A DNA stretch of 64,000 bases from Lachnotalea sp. AF33-28 (GCF_003477885.1 NZ_QUEE01000003.1:372001-436000); one strand, 5' to 3'; shown: positions 8,741-17,371, counted from the first letter of the stretch. Notes: generated by a model not told the origin, from the letters alone. Numbers and translations are program-made.

Positions 8741-9019
8741 ATGCCGTATACCAGAGATGATTATTTGAAAGATAAACTGCTCATAAAAATGATGGCCGCC
8801 GGTCCGGAAACGGCGGAGGCCGAATTGAGAATGAAACGCTATACGCAGCGGAAAGTATTGCTCAAAGTGATCGGAATTTCACTGACATTCGCAGGAATTG
8901 GCATACTGATATCCGGATGCGCGAAATACGAAATCCAAAATCGGGCCCTTACCCAGGGGCTGATTGGATTAGGAATAAGTTCTGCCGGATGTCTGCTTTT
9001 CCTCATCAGCACCGGCTGA
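8741..9019 (+). CDS. Small two-helix membrane protein, unknown function
   Basis: 92 residues from the ATG at 8741, chosen because GAAGG lies upstream; the longer open frame back to 8579 runs through a palindrome and is unlikely to be translated. The N-terminal 38 residues are charged (MPYTRDDYLKDKLLIKMM...). Then come two hydrophobic helices (about 42-58 and 72-90). I do not recognise the family. It lies just upstream of perR, on the same strand, separated by the perR promoter. Confidence 0.55.
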   Translation: MPYTRDDYLKDKLLIKMMAAGPETAEAELRMKRYTQRKVLLKVIGISLTFAGIGILISGCAKYEIQNRALTQGLIGLGISSAGCLLFLISTG

Positions 9020-9040
9020 CTAAAAATTTTGTTTTTAATC

Positions 9041-9098
9041 TTGACATCCGTCCCCTGCTCTGCTATTATAATTTCAGAAACAATAATCATTACTATTT
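9041..9098 (+). promoter_or_regulatory. perR promoter with PerR-like box
   Basis: TTGACA (9041-9046) and TATTAT (9064-9069) are 17 bases apart. Just downstream lies ACAATAATCATTACTATT (about 9080-9097), sharing the TAATCATTA core with the palindrome in front of the reverse rubrerythrin gene. This resembles the PerR box (inverted TTATAAT-type repeat) and suggests autoregulation. Confidence 0.7.
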
Positions 9099-9114
9099 TA
9101 ATAAGGAGGGTGCC

Positions 9115-9516
9115 ATGCTGAAATACAGTCGACAACGTGAGTCGATTAAAAACTTTTTAATGACCCGCAAAGACCATCCGACTGCCGACACTGTATATAT
9201 GGCCATCCGGGAGCAATATCCTAATATCAGCCTGGGAACCGTGTACCGGAATCTGTCGCTGCTCTCCTCCATCGGAGAGATCCAGAGACTGTGCTGCGGG
9301 GACGGCGTTGACCGTTTTGACGCTGATACTAGGCCGCATTACCACTTTATCTGTTCAGAGTGTGGACGTGTGGACGACATTCCCATGGATACAGTAGACA
9401 GCCTGAATGACCTGGCCGGTAAGTTTTATGATGGTGAGATCCAAGGTCACAGCACACTATTTTACGGAAAATGTGTTGATTGCGTAAATAGTAAAAATAT
9501 CCAAAAAAACGCTTGA
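9115..9516 (+). CDS. perR: Fur-family peroxide regulator PerR
   Basis: 133 residues. It has an N-terminal winged helix (SRQRESIKNFLMTRKDHPTADTVY..., about 5-75) and a C-terminal metal-binding dimer domain. The regulatory His/Asp set is visible (DRFDADTRPHYHF), with CSECG and CVDC zinc pairs. In PerR, iron-catalysed oxidation of His residues releases DNA. I call PerR rather than Fur because the next two genes are rubrerythrins behind the same box. GGAGG lies 5 bases before the ATG. Confidence 0.85.
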   Translation: MLKYSRQRESIKNFLMTRKDHPTADTVYMAIREQYPNISLGTVYRNLSLLSSIGEIQRLCCGDGVDRFDADTRPHYHFICSECGRVDDIPMDTVDSLNDLAGKFYDGEIQGHSTLFYGKCVDCVNSKNIQKNA

Positions 9517-9560
9517 CATTGCAGATCATGTGTGGTACATTAAAACAGTAATCATTACTG
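9513..9560 (+). promoter_or_regulatory. Reverse rubrerythrin promoter with palindromic PerR-like box
   Basis: TTGACA (9513-9518) and TACATT (9536-9541) are 17 bases apart. The perfect 15-base palindrome CAGTAATCATTACTG (9546-9560) covers the expected transcription start. The -35 overlaps the end of perR. A GC-rich hairpin (about 9583-9621) lies in the leader. Confidence 0.75.
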
Positions 9561-9661
9561 ATTTTTAACAACCAAGCAAACAGGTGGACGGCCGCCGGAG
9601 GCCATCCGGCAGGCGGCCACCCAAAATAAAAAAAGAGGATCAAGTAAAGGAGAAAACGAAA

Positions 9662-10204
9662 ATGAAAAAATTTGTATGTTCTGTATGTGGTTATGTTCAT
9701 GAAGGAGATTCTGCACCTGATTTCTGCCCTATCTGCAAGGCACCGAAGGAAAAATTTACAGAGCAGGCCGGTGATATGAGCTGGGCGGCTGAGCATGTGG
9801 TAGGTGTAGCACAGGGTGTCAGCGAAGATATCATTAAAGACTTAAGAGCGAACTTTGAAGGAGAATGCTCTGAAGTAGGCATGTATCTGGCGATGGCAAG
9901 AGTTGCTCACAGAGAGGGATATCCGGAAGTTGGTTTATATTATGAAAAAGCTGCTTACGAAGAGGCAGAGCATGCCGCTAAATTTGCAGAGCTGCTGGGT
10001 GAAGTCGTTACAGACAGCACCAAGAAGAACCTGGAGTTAAGAGTTGCTGCAGAAAACGGCGCTACCGCAGGCAAGGTGGATCTGGCTAAGCGCGCGAAAG
10101 CTGCCAATCTGGATGCGATCCATGACACCGTTCATGAGATGGCAAGGGATGAAGCTCGCCACGGTAAAGCTTTCAAGGGCCTGCTTGAAAGATATTTCGG
10201 TTAA
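9662..10204 (+). CDS. Reverse rubrerythrin (N-terminal rubredoxin domain)
   Basis: 180 residues. An N-terminal rubredoxin domain (CSVCGY...CPICKAP, about 1-36) precedes a ferritin-like four-helix diiron domain with EGECSEVGMYLAMARVA, EEAEHAAKFAE and DEARHGKAF ligand sets. This domain order is the reverse of classical rubrerythrin. In Clostridium acetobutylicum such proteins reduce hydrogen peroxide and oxygen using NADH-linked electrons and are under PerR control. The ATG at 9662 is chosen from the rubredoxin start and the GGAGAAAACG upstream; an in-frame extension to 9584 is probably untranslated. Confidence 0.9.
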   Translation: MKKFVCSVCGYVHEGDSAPDFCPICKAPKEKFTEQAGDMSWAAEHVVGVAQGVSEDIIKDLRANFEGECSEVGMYLAMARVAHREGYPEVGLYYEKAAYEEAEHAAKFAELLGEVVTDSTKKNLELRVAAENGATAGKVDLAKRAKAANLDAIHDTVHEMARDEARHGKAFKGLLERYFG

Positions 10205-10238
10205 TTTTTATCCTATTCGGTCTTATCATTTACTTATT

Positions 10239-10264
10239 CGGAATGCCTGCACACAGGCATTCCG
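10239..10264 (+). terminator. 11-bp hairpin between the two rubrerythrin genes
   Basis: CGGAATGCCTG and its complement flank a 4-base CACA loop. No T-run follows, so it may attenuate or process the transcript rather than end it. Confidence 0.4.
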
Positions 10265-10363
10265 GAATCCCATATACACAGGATGATGTGTCCAGCTGCG
10301 CGGTGTCGTTATGAGCGATCTATGAGCTCATAATATGAATTGAAATATTGGAGGGTTACAGTT

Positions 10364-10903
10364 ATGGCAAACAAATACGAAGGTTCTAAAACAGAAAAAA
10401 ATTTATGGGAAGCATTTGCCGGTGAATCTCAGGCCAGAAACAAGTATACATATTACGCATCTGCTGCTAAAAAAGCGGGTTTCGAGCAGATGTCCGCTCT
10501 CTTTCTGGAGACGGCCGATCAGGAGAAGGAGCATGCAAAGATGTGGTTTAAAGAGATCCACGGCATCGGAACTCCTGAAGAAAATCTGGCGGACGCTGCT
10601 GCCGGTGAGAATGGCGAGTGGACCGAGATGTACAAGCGCATGGCGGAAGATGCCAGAGCAGAGGGCTTCGAGGATCTGGCTTTAAAATTCGAACTGGTTG
10701 CCAAGGTGGAAGCGGCTCACGAGCAGCGTTACCTGAAACTTCTGTCCAGCCTGCAGGAAGACAAGACCTTCAAGGGCGATGCTCCTAAGGGATGGAAATG
10801 CCGCAACTGCGGATATATTCACTACGGTGAGGAAGCTCCGGAGGTATGCCCCTGCTGTGCACATCCCAAGGCTTATTTTGAACGCAAGGTAGAAAACTAC
10901 TAA
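10364..10903 (+). CDS. rbr: Rubrerythrin (classical domain order)
   Basis: 179 residues. The N-terminal diiron domain (FAGESQARNKYTYYA, ETADQEKEHAKMW, about 15-140) is followed by a C-terminal rubredoxin domain (CRNCGYIHYG...CPCCAHP, about 146-179). It acts as a cytoplasmic peroxidase in strict anaerobes. GGAGGG lies 9 bases before the ATG at 10364; an 8-residue upstream extension is ignored. Paired with the reverse rubrerythrin and PerR it forms an oxidative-stress module, with a strong terminator downstream. Confidence 0.94.
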   Translation: MANKYEGSKTEKNLWEAFAGESQARNKYTYYASAAKKAGFEQMSALFLETADQEKEHAKMWFKEIHGIGTPEENLADAAAGENGEWTEMYKRMAEDARAEGFEDLALKFELVAKVEAAHEQRYLKLLSSLQEDKTFKGDAPKGWKCRNCGYIHYGEEAPEVCPCCAHPKAYFERKVENY

Positions 10904-10935
10904 AAATAAAAACGTGCGTCCACCGGGCGCGCTAT

Positions 10936-10983
10936 AAAACAGGCATGGCTTTGTCACTCTCAGAGCCATGCCTGTTTTGCTTT
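10936..10983 (+). terminator. Terminator of the rubrerythrin module
   Basis: A perfect 15-bp stem (AAAACAGGCATGGCT with its complement, 10936-10978) with a 13-base loop ends in GTTTTGCTTTT. It is symmetric enough to work for the convergent LacI gene too. Confidence 0.85.
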
Positions 10984-11066
10984 TGCATTTATTTTTTGCA
11001 TTTATGTTTTTGCATTCATGCTTTTATATCAGTTTTGTTATAGCGATACTGTGTCAGTACTCTATT

Positions 11067-12116
11067 TTATAGCTCCATATCCAGCGGTTTCTGGAGATAA
11101 CAGCCGGCATTGGCAGCAAATATTGCCTCGCTTTTGGTATACAGTGCCGGTTTAGCCGGAGCTGTCCCGCTGTTGAGATATTGATAAAGCACCTTTACCG
11201 CATAATACCCCTGCTGGAACGGCTCATGCCCAATCGATGCCGCAATCAGTCCCTGCTCCATATATCCGCTTATCTCCTCATTCAGATCATATCCGATCAC
11301 ACAGGGCACCCCACCCGTACAGGAATCACGCACCGCTCTGGCGGTCTGCTCCAGGGCTCCGATGCTGACAAAGATGCCGTCCGCAGGTGCGGAACCGTTT
11401 TGCAGCTCCATCACCTCTTCATATACATTCTCCGGCCTTCTGTCAAACTTCAGAATCCGGGTGAGTTTTACTGCATCCTGGTTTGAAAGGGCCTGCTGCA
11501 GCCCTTCCATTCTCCGCTCTATGGCGTCCACCGGCTCTTTCAGCGTCAGAGCGGCCAGCCGTCCCTGTCCTCCCATCATCTTCAGAAAGAGTTCGCCGGC
11601 CAGTCTTCCGGAACGCAGGAAATCGCAGCCAATATAGCAGAGCTGTCTCACCCCCGGCAGAGGCGCATTGATCACCGCCACCGGAAAACCGTCTTCTCCC
11701 ATGCGCTCCACCTCGTCTGCGATGACCCCGGGCACATTCGGCGCCACCGCCAGACCGTGATAGCCTCTTTCCCGCAGTGATTTGAGCAGCTCAAGCTGTT
11801 CCTGCGGTTTTTCTATATCGGTCTTCAGAAAGTCCACCGTCACGCCTCTGACCTTCAGCTCCCAGGCTGCTGCGGATACTCCGTATTCCACCTGTTTCCA
11901 GAAAAACTCCGGTTCCGAGTATACGGCTACCGCGATGCGGTAGTCCTTCTTCATAACCAGGGATCTGGCTGTCTCATTGGGTGTGTAGTCGTACTGTTCC
12001 AGTGCCTGAAGCACCCTCCTTCTGGTTTCTTCCTTCACATTGGGATGATTGTTCAGCACCCTGCTGACAGTTCCTCTGGATATTCCAAGCAGCTTGGCCA
12101 ATTTCTCAGTATTCAC
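11067..12116 (-). CDS. LacI-family transcriptional regulator
   Basis: 349 residues from the GTG at 12116. An N-terminal LacI helix-turn-helix (TEKLAKLLGISRGTVSRVLN, hinge TPNETARSLV) is followed by a periplasmic-binding-protein-like sugar domain. I chose the GTG because the helix-turn-helix starts there and AAAGGA lies upstream; the longer frame to 12254 runs through the promoter into the palindromic repeat. It is divergent from the GH38-like gene, which is the obvious target. A dyad lies just after that gene's -10 box. The effector sugar is unknown. Confidence 0.9.
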   Translation of the reverse strand: MNTEKLAKLLGISRGTVSRVLNNHPNVKEETRRRVLQALEQYDYTPNETARSLVMKKDYRIAVAVYSEPEFFWKQVEYGVSAAAWELKVRGVTVDFLKTDIEKPQEQLELLKSLRERGYHGLAVAPNVPGVIADEVERMGEDGFPVAVINAPLPGVRQLCYIGCDFLRSGRLAGELFLKMMGGQGRLAALTLKEPVDAIERRMEGLQQALSNQDAVKLTRILKFDRRPENVYEEVMELQNGSAPADGIFVSIGALEQTARAVRDSCTGGVPCVIGYDLNEEISGYMEQGLIAASIGHEPFQQGYYAVKVLYQYLNSGTAPAKPALYTKSEAIFAANAGCYLQKPLDMEL

Positions 12117-12152
12117 TCGTATCCTGTCCTTTCCTCTGGCTTTCCTGCATTT

Positions 12153-12181
12153 ATCATAGCTTAAGAGGGATCTGCGCGCAA
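12153..12181 (-). promoter_or_regulatory. Probable promoter of the LacI-family gene
   Basis: On the minus strand TTGCGC and TATGAT are separated by 17 bases, ending 37 bases upstream of the chosen GTG start. This supports the short form of the protein. Confidence 0.55.
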
Positions 12182-12219
12182 GTGTGAACTGCAAAACAGC
12201 GTAACGGCGCAGAAAACAG

Positions 12220-12414
12220 GTTACAAGTTCACAGTTGCCGTAAACATACCGCATATGACGGGCCAGAGTACGGTCCTCATCGGGACACGCTCTCGCTCCG
12301 TGAAGCGCGCAGCGGTTCTAATGCTGCAAACTACGCAGCAAAAGAACCGGCGGGCTTCAAGGGATCCCGATGAGGACCGTACTCTGGCCCGTCATATGCT
12401 GCTTTATTGGTAAC
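12220..12414. mobile_element. Palindromic MITE-like element, copy A (195 bp)
   Basis: It begins GTTAC and ends GTAAC. Its perfect 35-bp arms are 12251-12285 and 12365-12399, and the interior carries a second hairpin (GGTTCT...AGAACC around GCTGC...GCAGC). It shares nearly the whole sequence with copies at 38493-38699 and 57967-58173. Compared with those, arm bases differ at matched positions on both sides, so pairing is kept. No target duplication is obvious here. It separates the LacI and GH38-like promoters and has no coding capacity. Confidence 0.85.
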
Positions 12415-12429
12415 TCTAAAATTTGTATA

Positions 12430-12482
12430 TTGTTTTTTCTGAGACAGTGCAATATAATGGAAATGTTACACGAGTACATTTC
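12430..12482 (+). promoter_or_regulatory. Promoter and dyad operator of the GH38-like gene
   Basis: TTGTTT (12430-12435) and TATAAT (12453-12458) are 17 bases apart. The dyad GAAATGT-N9-ACATTTC (12460-12482) covers the expected transcription start and is a candidate site for the divergent LacI-family regulator. Confidence 0.6.
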
Positions 12483-12515
12483 GGATTAATTATGCATTAC
12501 TTATTTGGAGGGGCC

Positions 12516-14990
12516 ATGAAAAACGACAACAGACTTTATTATTTTCTCTGCAACCACTGGACAGAAGGCGGCATCGGATACGCATTTCCGGTGGGGTGGT
12601 ATGCAGGGAAAAAATATGAAAAGGGGTTTTCCAGCGTTTACACCGTTGAAAAAATGCTGGATGCGGCGGATGAATATCCGACCGTCAAAGCATCCATGGA
12701 ATTGGATGCCTATACTTATGAAGTGTTAAGCCGCATTGCGCCGGAGACTGTCGCCCGTCTGAAGGAATATATTGCGGCAGGGAAGGCGTCCGTGGAAGGC
12801 GGTACCTACGGTCAGCCTCTGGGACAGGATTACGGATGGGAATTTAACATCCGTCAGCTGACGCTTGGCAGAAAAACCATTCAGAAATATCTGGATACGG
12901 ATGTGAGGGCTTTCCTGGTGGAAGAACAGTGGTTTCATCCCCAAATGCCGCAGCTGCTGCTTAAAAGCGGCTTTCAGTATGCTTCTCTGCAGAACCAGAA
13001 TTCCGGACAGGTCATGCCCATGAACTGTTCCATGATCCTCTGGAAGGGTTTGGACGGAAGCAGCCTGCCCACGATTCCGGCCAACGATATCATGGTCTCC
13101 TGTGTCCGCCAATATGCGGATTACAGCGAATATGAGAACCGGCTGACCAATCAGTATGAAAATCCGCTTCTGTTCCAATGGGTGGAAATATGGGTTCCCG
13201 GCATGGACTGGGGCGCGGGCGTGCTTCCGTTTGAAAAAGCCATAGCGCAGGCTGCAAAATGGGGGGCGCAGCCCGTTTCACTCGGAGAGTACTTTGAAAA
13301 AGCGCTGCCCGGCATGCATCCCGAGGAGGTTTTTATACCGCTGGATGAGTCCAATTACGCCAACGACTGGTATCAGGGAGGCGGCTGGGGGTTCGACGGC
13401 GACCGCGTTATGACCTGCAACCGCAGAACTGAAAAACATGTAATGGCTGCGGAAAATCTGCAATGGTTTCTGGATCCGCAGAACCAAAACGGCTACGGAG
13501 ACCGGCTGCTGCAATGCTGGAAAGACATACTGATTCTGCAGAATCATGACTCTTCCTGCGCCCGGGCATACCGCGCGTTTGATGAAAACGGCATCCAGAC
13601 TACCGCCGGTTCGCTGGTTGTAAAAAAATATGCGGATATCGACTGCCAATGCGGTGAACTGCTCGGCGGCAGGATCGGTATGCCCGAAGAGAGCACCTGG
13701 GTACGGGTGTACAACTTCTCCGGCTATAAGGGACAAAAGCCCATTGAAATCCGGTTGGAGGGTACCTGCCCGGACGGAATGCGCCTTGAAGCCGTCGACC
13801 CGGACGGATTTAAGCCGGACTGTGTAACCTGTCAGAGCCCGGATCAAACCTTCTGTACGGTGAGCTTTACGGACGAACTGCCTCCTTTCGGATATAAGGA
13901 TTACAGGCTCAACCTCATTTTCCAGAAGCCTGCAACCATACAAAGCGGTTCCGTTTCGATCTGCAGCGAACGGATCTCAATCGAGTGGATGCCGGGAAGC
14001 TGGGAAGTGATTATAAAAGATAAGGTCGGCGGGGTCACTGTCTCCTGTCTGCCGTTCTCCGGCAGCATCGGAAAGGAAAATGAGCACGACATGCTCTACC
14101 CGGCCTTAAGCCCGGCCCACCAGATCTTTACCTTCGCCTTTGACGGCAACCGCCACTGTCCCGATCAGCGTTCCCAGATGCGCATCACCGGAGAAGTGCT
14201 GTTTCAAACTGCCTATGAGAGCCGTATGCGCCTAAGCTGCAGACTGGTTAAGCTCTACACTACAGAAACACCTGCCGCTTTCTGTGAGGCTGATCTCACA
14301 CTCAATCACCGCACGGATGATATCCGGATTCAGCTGCATCTCTTTGCCGGAGCTGCGCTCAATGTCAATGCGGACTGCGTATTCCGGCATAATCTTAAAG
14401 AGGCATGCTACTTCCGGGATTATCCTTTCGGCGAGGAACAAACTAAGCTGGATGATATCTACGCCAACTCCTATCTGCGCACGACGGACGGTGAAGGCCG
14501 CAGCGGATTTACCATTTTAAATTTCGGTACCCAAAGGATCACGCTGAAGCGGGACAGTGAAGGCGGCAGCATCTCCCACTGCATCGCCCGCAAAAAGCTA
14601 TTTCAGGATTACGAGTGGAATTTTGTCCTGCGCTTTTTTACCGGCGGTCCGCTGGAGAGCTTAAAGCTGTTTAAAGACTATAATACTACGATCTGCGGAC
14701 GGCCGGCTGATGACATACATTATGCTTCCTTATATGAAAAGGAAAACAACGCAGTGGCGGTCTCCACCCATTTTATGCAGGACGGCTTCCTTTACATCCG
14801 GCTCATCAACTACAGCCAGGAATTCCAAAAGGCGGCTCTGACCATGAATTTTTCCGTGAAATCCGCGGCGGCCGTGGACTTTATGGAGTGTCCTGTAAAT
14901 GAGCCTATTGAGACAGACGGAAACCGCATCCTCATGGATTTCAGACCCTGGGAGATTCGGACCGTGCGGATCGAACCGGACCGCCGGTAA
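12516..14990 (+). CDS. Large glycoside hydrolase, GH38-like, divergent
   Basis: 824 residues from the ATG at 12516, preceded by GGAGGGG. The N-terminal part looks like a GH38/57-type (beta/alpha)7 barrel: an opening NHWTEGGIGYAFP, then TYEVLSRIAPETVARLKEYIAAGKASVEGGTYGQP and VEEQWFHPQMPQLLLKSGF, which parallel the order of blocks in alpha-mannosidases. The C-terminal half is beta-rich. However, the zinc-binding HxHxDxxW of classical GH38 is not present and the nucleophile block differs from DTFGH, so the true activity is uncertain. No signal peptide, so probably cytoplasmic. It is controlled by the divergent LacI-family gene. It differs clearly from the canonical GH38 at 43-46 kb. Confidence 0.6.
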   Translation: MKNDNRLYYFLCNHWTEGGIGYAFPVGWYAGKKYEKGFSSVYTVEKMLDAADEYPTVKASMELDAYTYEVLSRIAPETVARLKEYIAAGKASVEGGTYGQPLGQDYGWEFNIRQLTLGRKTIQKYLDTDVRAFLVEEQWFHPQMPQLLLKSGFQYASLQNQNSGQVMPMNCSMILWKGLDGSSLPTIPANDIMVSCVRQYADYSEYENRLTNQYENPLLFQWVEIWVPGMDWGAGVLPFEKAIAQAAKWGAQPVSLGEYFEKALPGMHPEEVFIPLDESNYANDWYQGGGWGFDGDRVMTCNRRTEKHVMAAENLQWFLDPQNQNGYGDRLLQCWKDILILQNHDSSCARAYRAFDENGIQTTAGSLVVKKYADIDCQCGELLGGRIGMPEESTWVRVYNFSGYKGQKPIEIRLEGTCPDGMRLEAVDPDGFKPDCVTCQSPDQTFCTVSFTDELPPFGYKDYRLNLIFQKPATIQSGSVSICSERISIEWMPGSWEVIIKDKVGGVTVSCLPFSGSIGKENEHDMLYPALSPAHQIFTFAFDGNRHCPDQRSQMRITGEVLFQTAYESRMRLSCRLVKLYTTETPAAFCEADLTLNHRTDDIRIQLHLFAGAALNVNADCVFRHNLKEACYFRDYPFGEEQTKLDDIYANSYLRTTDGEGRSGFTILNFGTQRITLKRDSEGGSISHCIARKKLFQDYEWNFVLRFFTGGPLESLKLFKDYNTTICGRPADDIHYASLYEKENNAVAVSTHFMQDGFLYIRLINYSQEFQKAALTMNFSVKSAAAVDFMECPVNEPIETDGNRILMDFRPWEIRTVRIEPDRR

Positions 14991-15055
14991 ACTGCATACA
15001 CACATTAATTTACGTCCGGCAAAAGCTCTTTAGATTGCACAAACCGGATAAGCAA

Positions 15056-15096
15056 AAGGCGAAGGTCCCTCGCGTTTCGGGACCTTCGCCTTATTT
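15056..15096. terminator. Bidirectional terminator between GH38-like gene and nagA
   Basis: A perfect 14-bp stem (AAGGCGAAGGTCCC and its complement) with a 9-base loop lies between two convergent genes, with T-rich sequence on both sides. Confidence 0.85.
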
Positions 15097-15108
15097 ATTT
15101 CTCCGTTT

Positions 15109-16248
15109 CTACTGCCGCAGCATTGCCTTTCCCCGGCAGTAAGTCTGCTCTACGCTGTAATCATCCCGCAGCACAACGATATCCGCATCGTATCCTGCGG
15201 ACAGTTTGCCTTTTCTGTCATCCACCCTTAAGCATCTGGCCGGATTGATCGTGCATGCGTTCAGCGCCGTATCAAAGGGCACCATGGCCTCTTCTGCCAG
15301 TATCCTTAAGCCCTGATTCATCATCAGCGTGCTGCCCGCCAAGGTGCCGTCCGACAGATGGGCGCTTCCGTCCTCGTAGAGCGTATAGGGATGTCCGCCT
15401 ATCTCATAATCCTTTTTAGGTCCGTTCTTAGCGCAGAGTGAATCGGTGATCATGATGCCGTAATCCCGGCCTTTCACCGCAAAATAAGTATTTAATACCG
15501 GCAGCTCTATATGGCAGCCGTCGCATATGATCTCTCCGTACACATCCCGGCAGCGCATCGCAGCTCCTGTAATGCCCGGTTTCCTGTGATGCAGTCCGGT
15601 CATGCCGTTAAACACATGGGTCATGGAGGTTGCGCCATTTGCTATAGCCATGACCGCGGTGTCATAGTCCGCTCCGGAATGCCCCACGCTTACCACCACA
15701 CCGTGCTGCGCGCAGTATCGGGTCAGAGCCAGGTCTTCATCTTCCTCTGGCGCCAGCGTTATATACTTTATAAGGCCTCTGGCAGCCTTCTGGTACTGGT
15801 CAAACGCCGCAGGCGTCCCCTCCGCGATATGTTCGGGAGGCTGAGCGCCTTTATATTCCATGGACAGAAACGGCCCTTCAAAATGGATTCCCAATATCTG
15901 CGCTCCCTCATAGCCTTCTTCTACAACTTTAGCCACGTTCATCAGCGCGCCGGTGAGCACGACCGGGCTCTGGGTCACTGTGGTGGGCAGGATTGAAGTC
16001 ACCCCTTCTTCCGGGATGCGGCGCATCCAGTTTCTTAAGCCTTCAGGGTCAGGCTCGTTGGTATCATAGCCGTATGCTCCGTGGGTATGTACATCTATAA
16101 AACCCGGCACCAGGCGCAGCGATTGGTAATCCTTGTCCGCAGGTTCAGTGGCATAAGGCTGTATGCGTTCTATTTTGTCTTCTGTTATTTTGATCTGAGC
16201 TGGGATGAACTGACCCATTACCCAGACTTTCTTACTTTGAATAATCAA
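15109..16248 (-). CDS. nagA: N-acetylglucosamine-6-phosphate deacetylase
   Basis: Removes acetate from GlcNAc-6-phosphate, the first committed step in using amino sugars from mucin or peptidoglycan. 379 residues, full length. Amidohydrolase signatures are present: GFIDVHTHG, GIHFEGPFL (metal Glu), VSVGHSGA (metal His), THVFNGM and ITDSLCAKN (catalytic Asp). The start is a TTG with AGGAAG 10 bases upstream. There is no nagB next to it. One copy of the TATAAT palindrome lies about 150 bases upstream in the same orientation as at fba. Confidence 0.93.
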   Translation of the reverse strand: MIIQSKKVWVMGQFIPAQIKITEDKIERIQPYATEPADKDYQSLRLVPGFIDVHTHGAYGYDTNEPDPEGLRNWMRRIPEEGVTSILPTTVTQSPVVLTGALMNVAKVVEEGYEGAQILGIHFEGPFLSMEYKGAQPPEHIAEGTPAAFDQYQKAARGLIKYITLAPEEDEDLALTRYCAQHGVVVSVGHSGADYDTAVMAIANGATSMTHVFNGMTGLHHRKPGITGAAMRCRDVYGEIICDGCHIELPVLNTYFAVKGRDYGIMITDSLCAKNGPKKDYEIGGHPYTLYEDGSAHLSDGTLAGSTLMMNQGLRILAEEAMVPFDTALNACTINPARCLRVDDRKGKLSAGYDADIVVLRDDYSVEQTYCRGKAMLRQ

Positions 16249-16370
16249 TGGGAAAACACTTCCTTTCTGACTGATGCTGTATCATACGAAATAAATCCGC
16301 GTTCATCGATATTAAATCATGCCAGCAGGCTGGCACGGCCCCTCCGGGGGGATGCGCATGATTTCCTTTG

Positions 16371-16430
16371 GAAATTGTCTGCTTCGCAGACGGAAATCAG
16401 CGCGGGTATAATATCTGTCAATATTATACC
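16371..16430 (-). repeat. TATAAT-palindrome element, copy 2 (upstream of nagA)
   Basis: Inverted repeat GGTATAATAT (16405-16414) with complement at 16421-16430, preceded by GAAATTGTCTGCTTCGCAGACGG-type flank and AAATCAGCGCGG. It lies in the 380-base gene-free stretch 16249-16628. That stretch also has a CATGATTT-closed, GC-rich hairpin (about 16314-16364) and very AT-rich DNA (16440-16560). Confidence 0.75.
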
Positions 16431-16571
16431 ATAAATTCCCCTTCCAAACATGGAATAAAATATAAAATTTTATATATCATAAAACCAGGTATTGATTTTT
16501 ATATCAATATATTGTAATATATCTATATCTTAAATGTAGTTTTAAAAACCACTTGTCGTATTATCTATCTA

Positions 16572-16585
16572 TTACCATATGGTAA
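16572..16585. promoter_or_regulatory. Perfect 14-base palindrome upstream of the HlyIII gene
   Basis: TTACCATATGGTAA lies about 45 bases before the HlyIII start, in the likely promoter/leader. It is a possible operator; no regulator is identified. Confidence 0.35.
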
Positions 16586-16628
16586 CTTTAGATGGACAGA
16601 AATTTGGCTTGTTTAAGGAGGCTTAGCT

Positions 16629-17297
16629 ATGAACACAAAAATAAAAATTAAGGACCCGGGCAGCGCAATCACTCATTTTATCGGCTGGCTTATGGCCATC
16701 TTTGCCGCCACGCCGCTGCTGATAAAAGCAGCGGGGAATCCTGACAAAATACACATGATAAGCCTGGCCGTATTTATTATCAGCATGATTCTGCTTTACG
16801 GAGCCAGCACCATCTACCACACTCTGGATATTTCTGAAAAAGTGAACCGCAGACTTCGCAAAATGGATCATATGATGATCTTCATCCTGATTGCCGGGAC
16901 CTATACCCCGATCTGCCTGATCGCTATCCCCGGCCGCATGGGAACCCTCATGCTGGCTCTGGTGTGGGGAATCGCCCTGGCCGGAATCCTGGTGAAAGCC
17001 TTCTGGATCACCTGTCCCAAGTGGTTCTCCTCCGTGCTCTACATCGGCATGGGCTGGGTCTGTGTACTGGCATTTACGCAGATCTTAAATTCCCTGTCTC
17101 CGGCGGCTTTCGGCTGGCTGCTGGCAGGAGGCATCATATATACGGTAGGAGGAGTGATCTACGCGCTTAAGGTTCCCATCTTTGACCGGAAGCATAAGAA
17201 CTTCGGCTCCCACGAAATCTTTCATCTGTTTGTAATGGCCGGCAGCATATGCCATTTCATCCTTATGTACAGTTTTGTGGCCAATATGCCGCTGTAA
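16629..17297 (+). CDS. HlyIII/PAQR-family seven-helix membrane protein
   Basis: 222 residues with seven predicted transmembrane helices. PAQR metal-site signatures are present: GASTIYHTLD (Ser, His), RKMDHMMIFILIAGTYTP (Asp) and HEIFHLFVMAGSICHF (two His). The name hemolysin III is historical; known PAQR proteins are zinc-dependent hydrolase-like or membrane homeostasis proteins. AAGGAGG lies 8 bases before the ATG. Monocistronic, with a terminator downstream. Confidence 0.9.
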   Translation: MNTKIKIKDPGSAITHFIGWLMAIFAATPLLIKAAGNPDKIHMISLAVFIISMILLYGASTIYHTLDISEKVNRRLRKMDHMMIFILIAGTYTPICLIAIPGRMGTLMLALVWGIALAGILVKAFWITCPKWFSSVLYIGMGWVCVLAFTQILNSLSPAAFGWLLAGGIIYTVGGVIYALKVPIFDRKHKNFGSHEIFHLFVMAGSICHFILMYSFVANMPL

Positions 17298-17332
17298 CTG
17301 CTCAGTAAAAGACCTGTCTTTGTACAATGTAA

Positions 17333-17371
17333 GGCTCCTCACCGCCGGTATGCAGTGAGGAGTCATTTTTT
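17333..17371 (+). terminator. Terminator of the HlyIII gene
   Basis: A 10-bp stem (GGCTCCTCAC with GTGAGGAGTC) is followed by ATTTTTT. Confidence 0.85.

Noticed and set aside
11067..12254. Longer LacI-family frame starting in MITE copy A
   Set aside because: The added 46 residues cross a promoter and have no ribosome binding site; the helix-turn-helix begins at the GTG at 12116.
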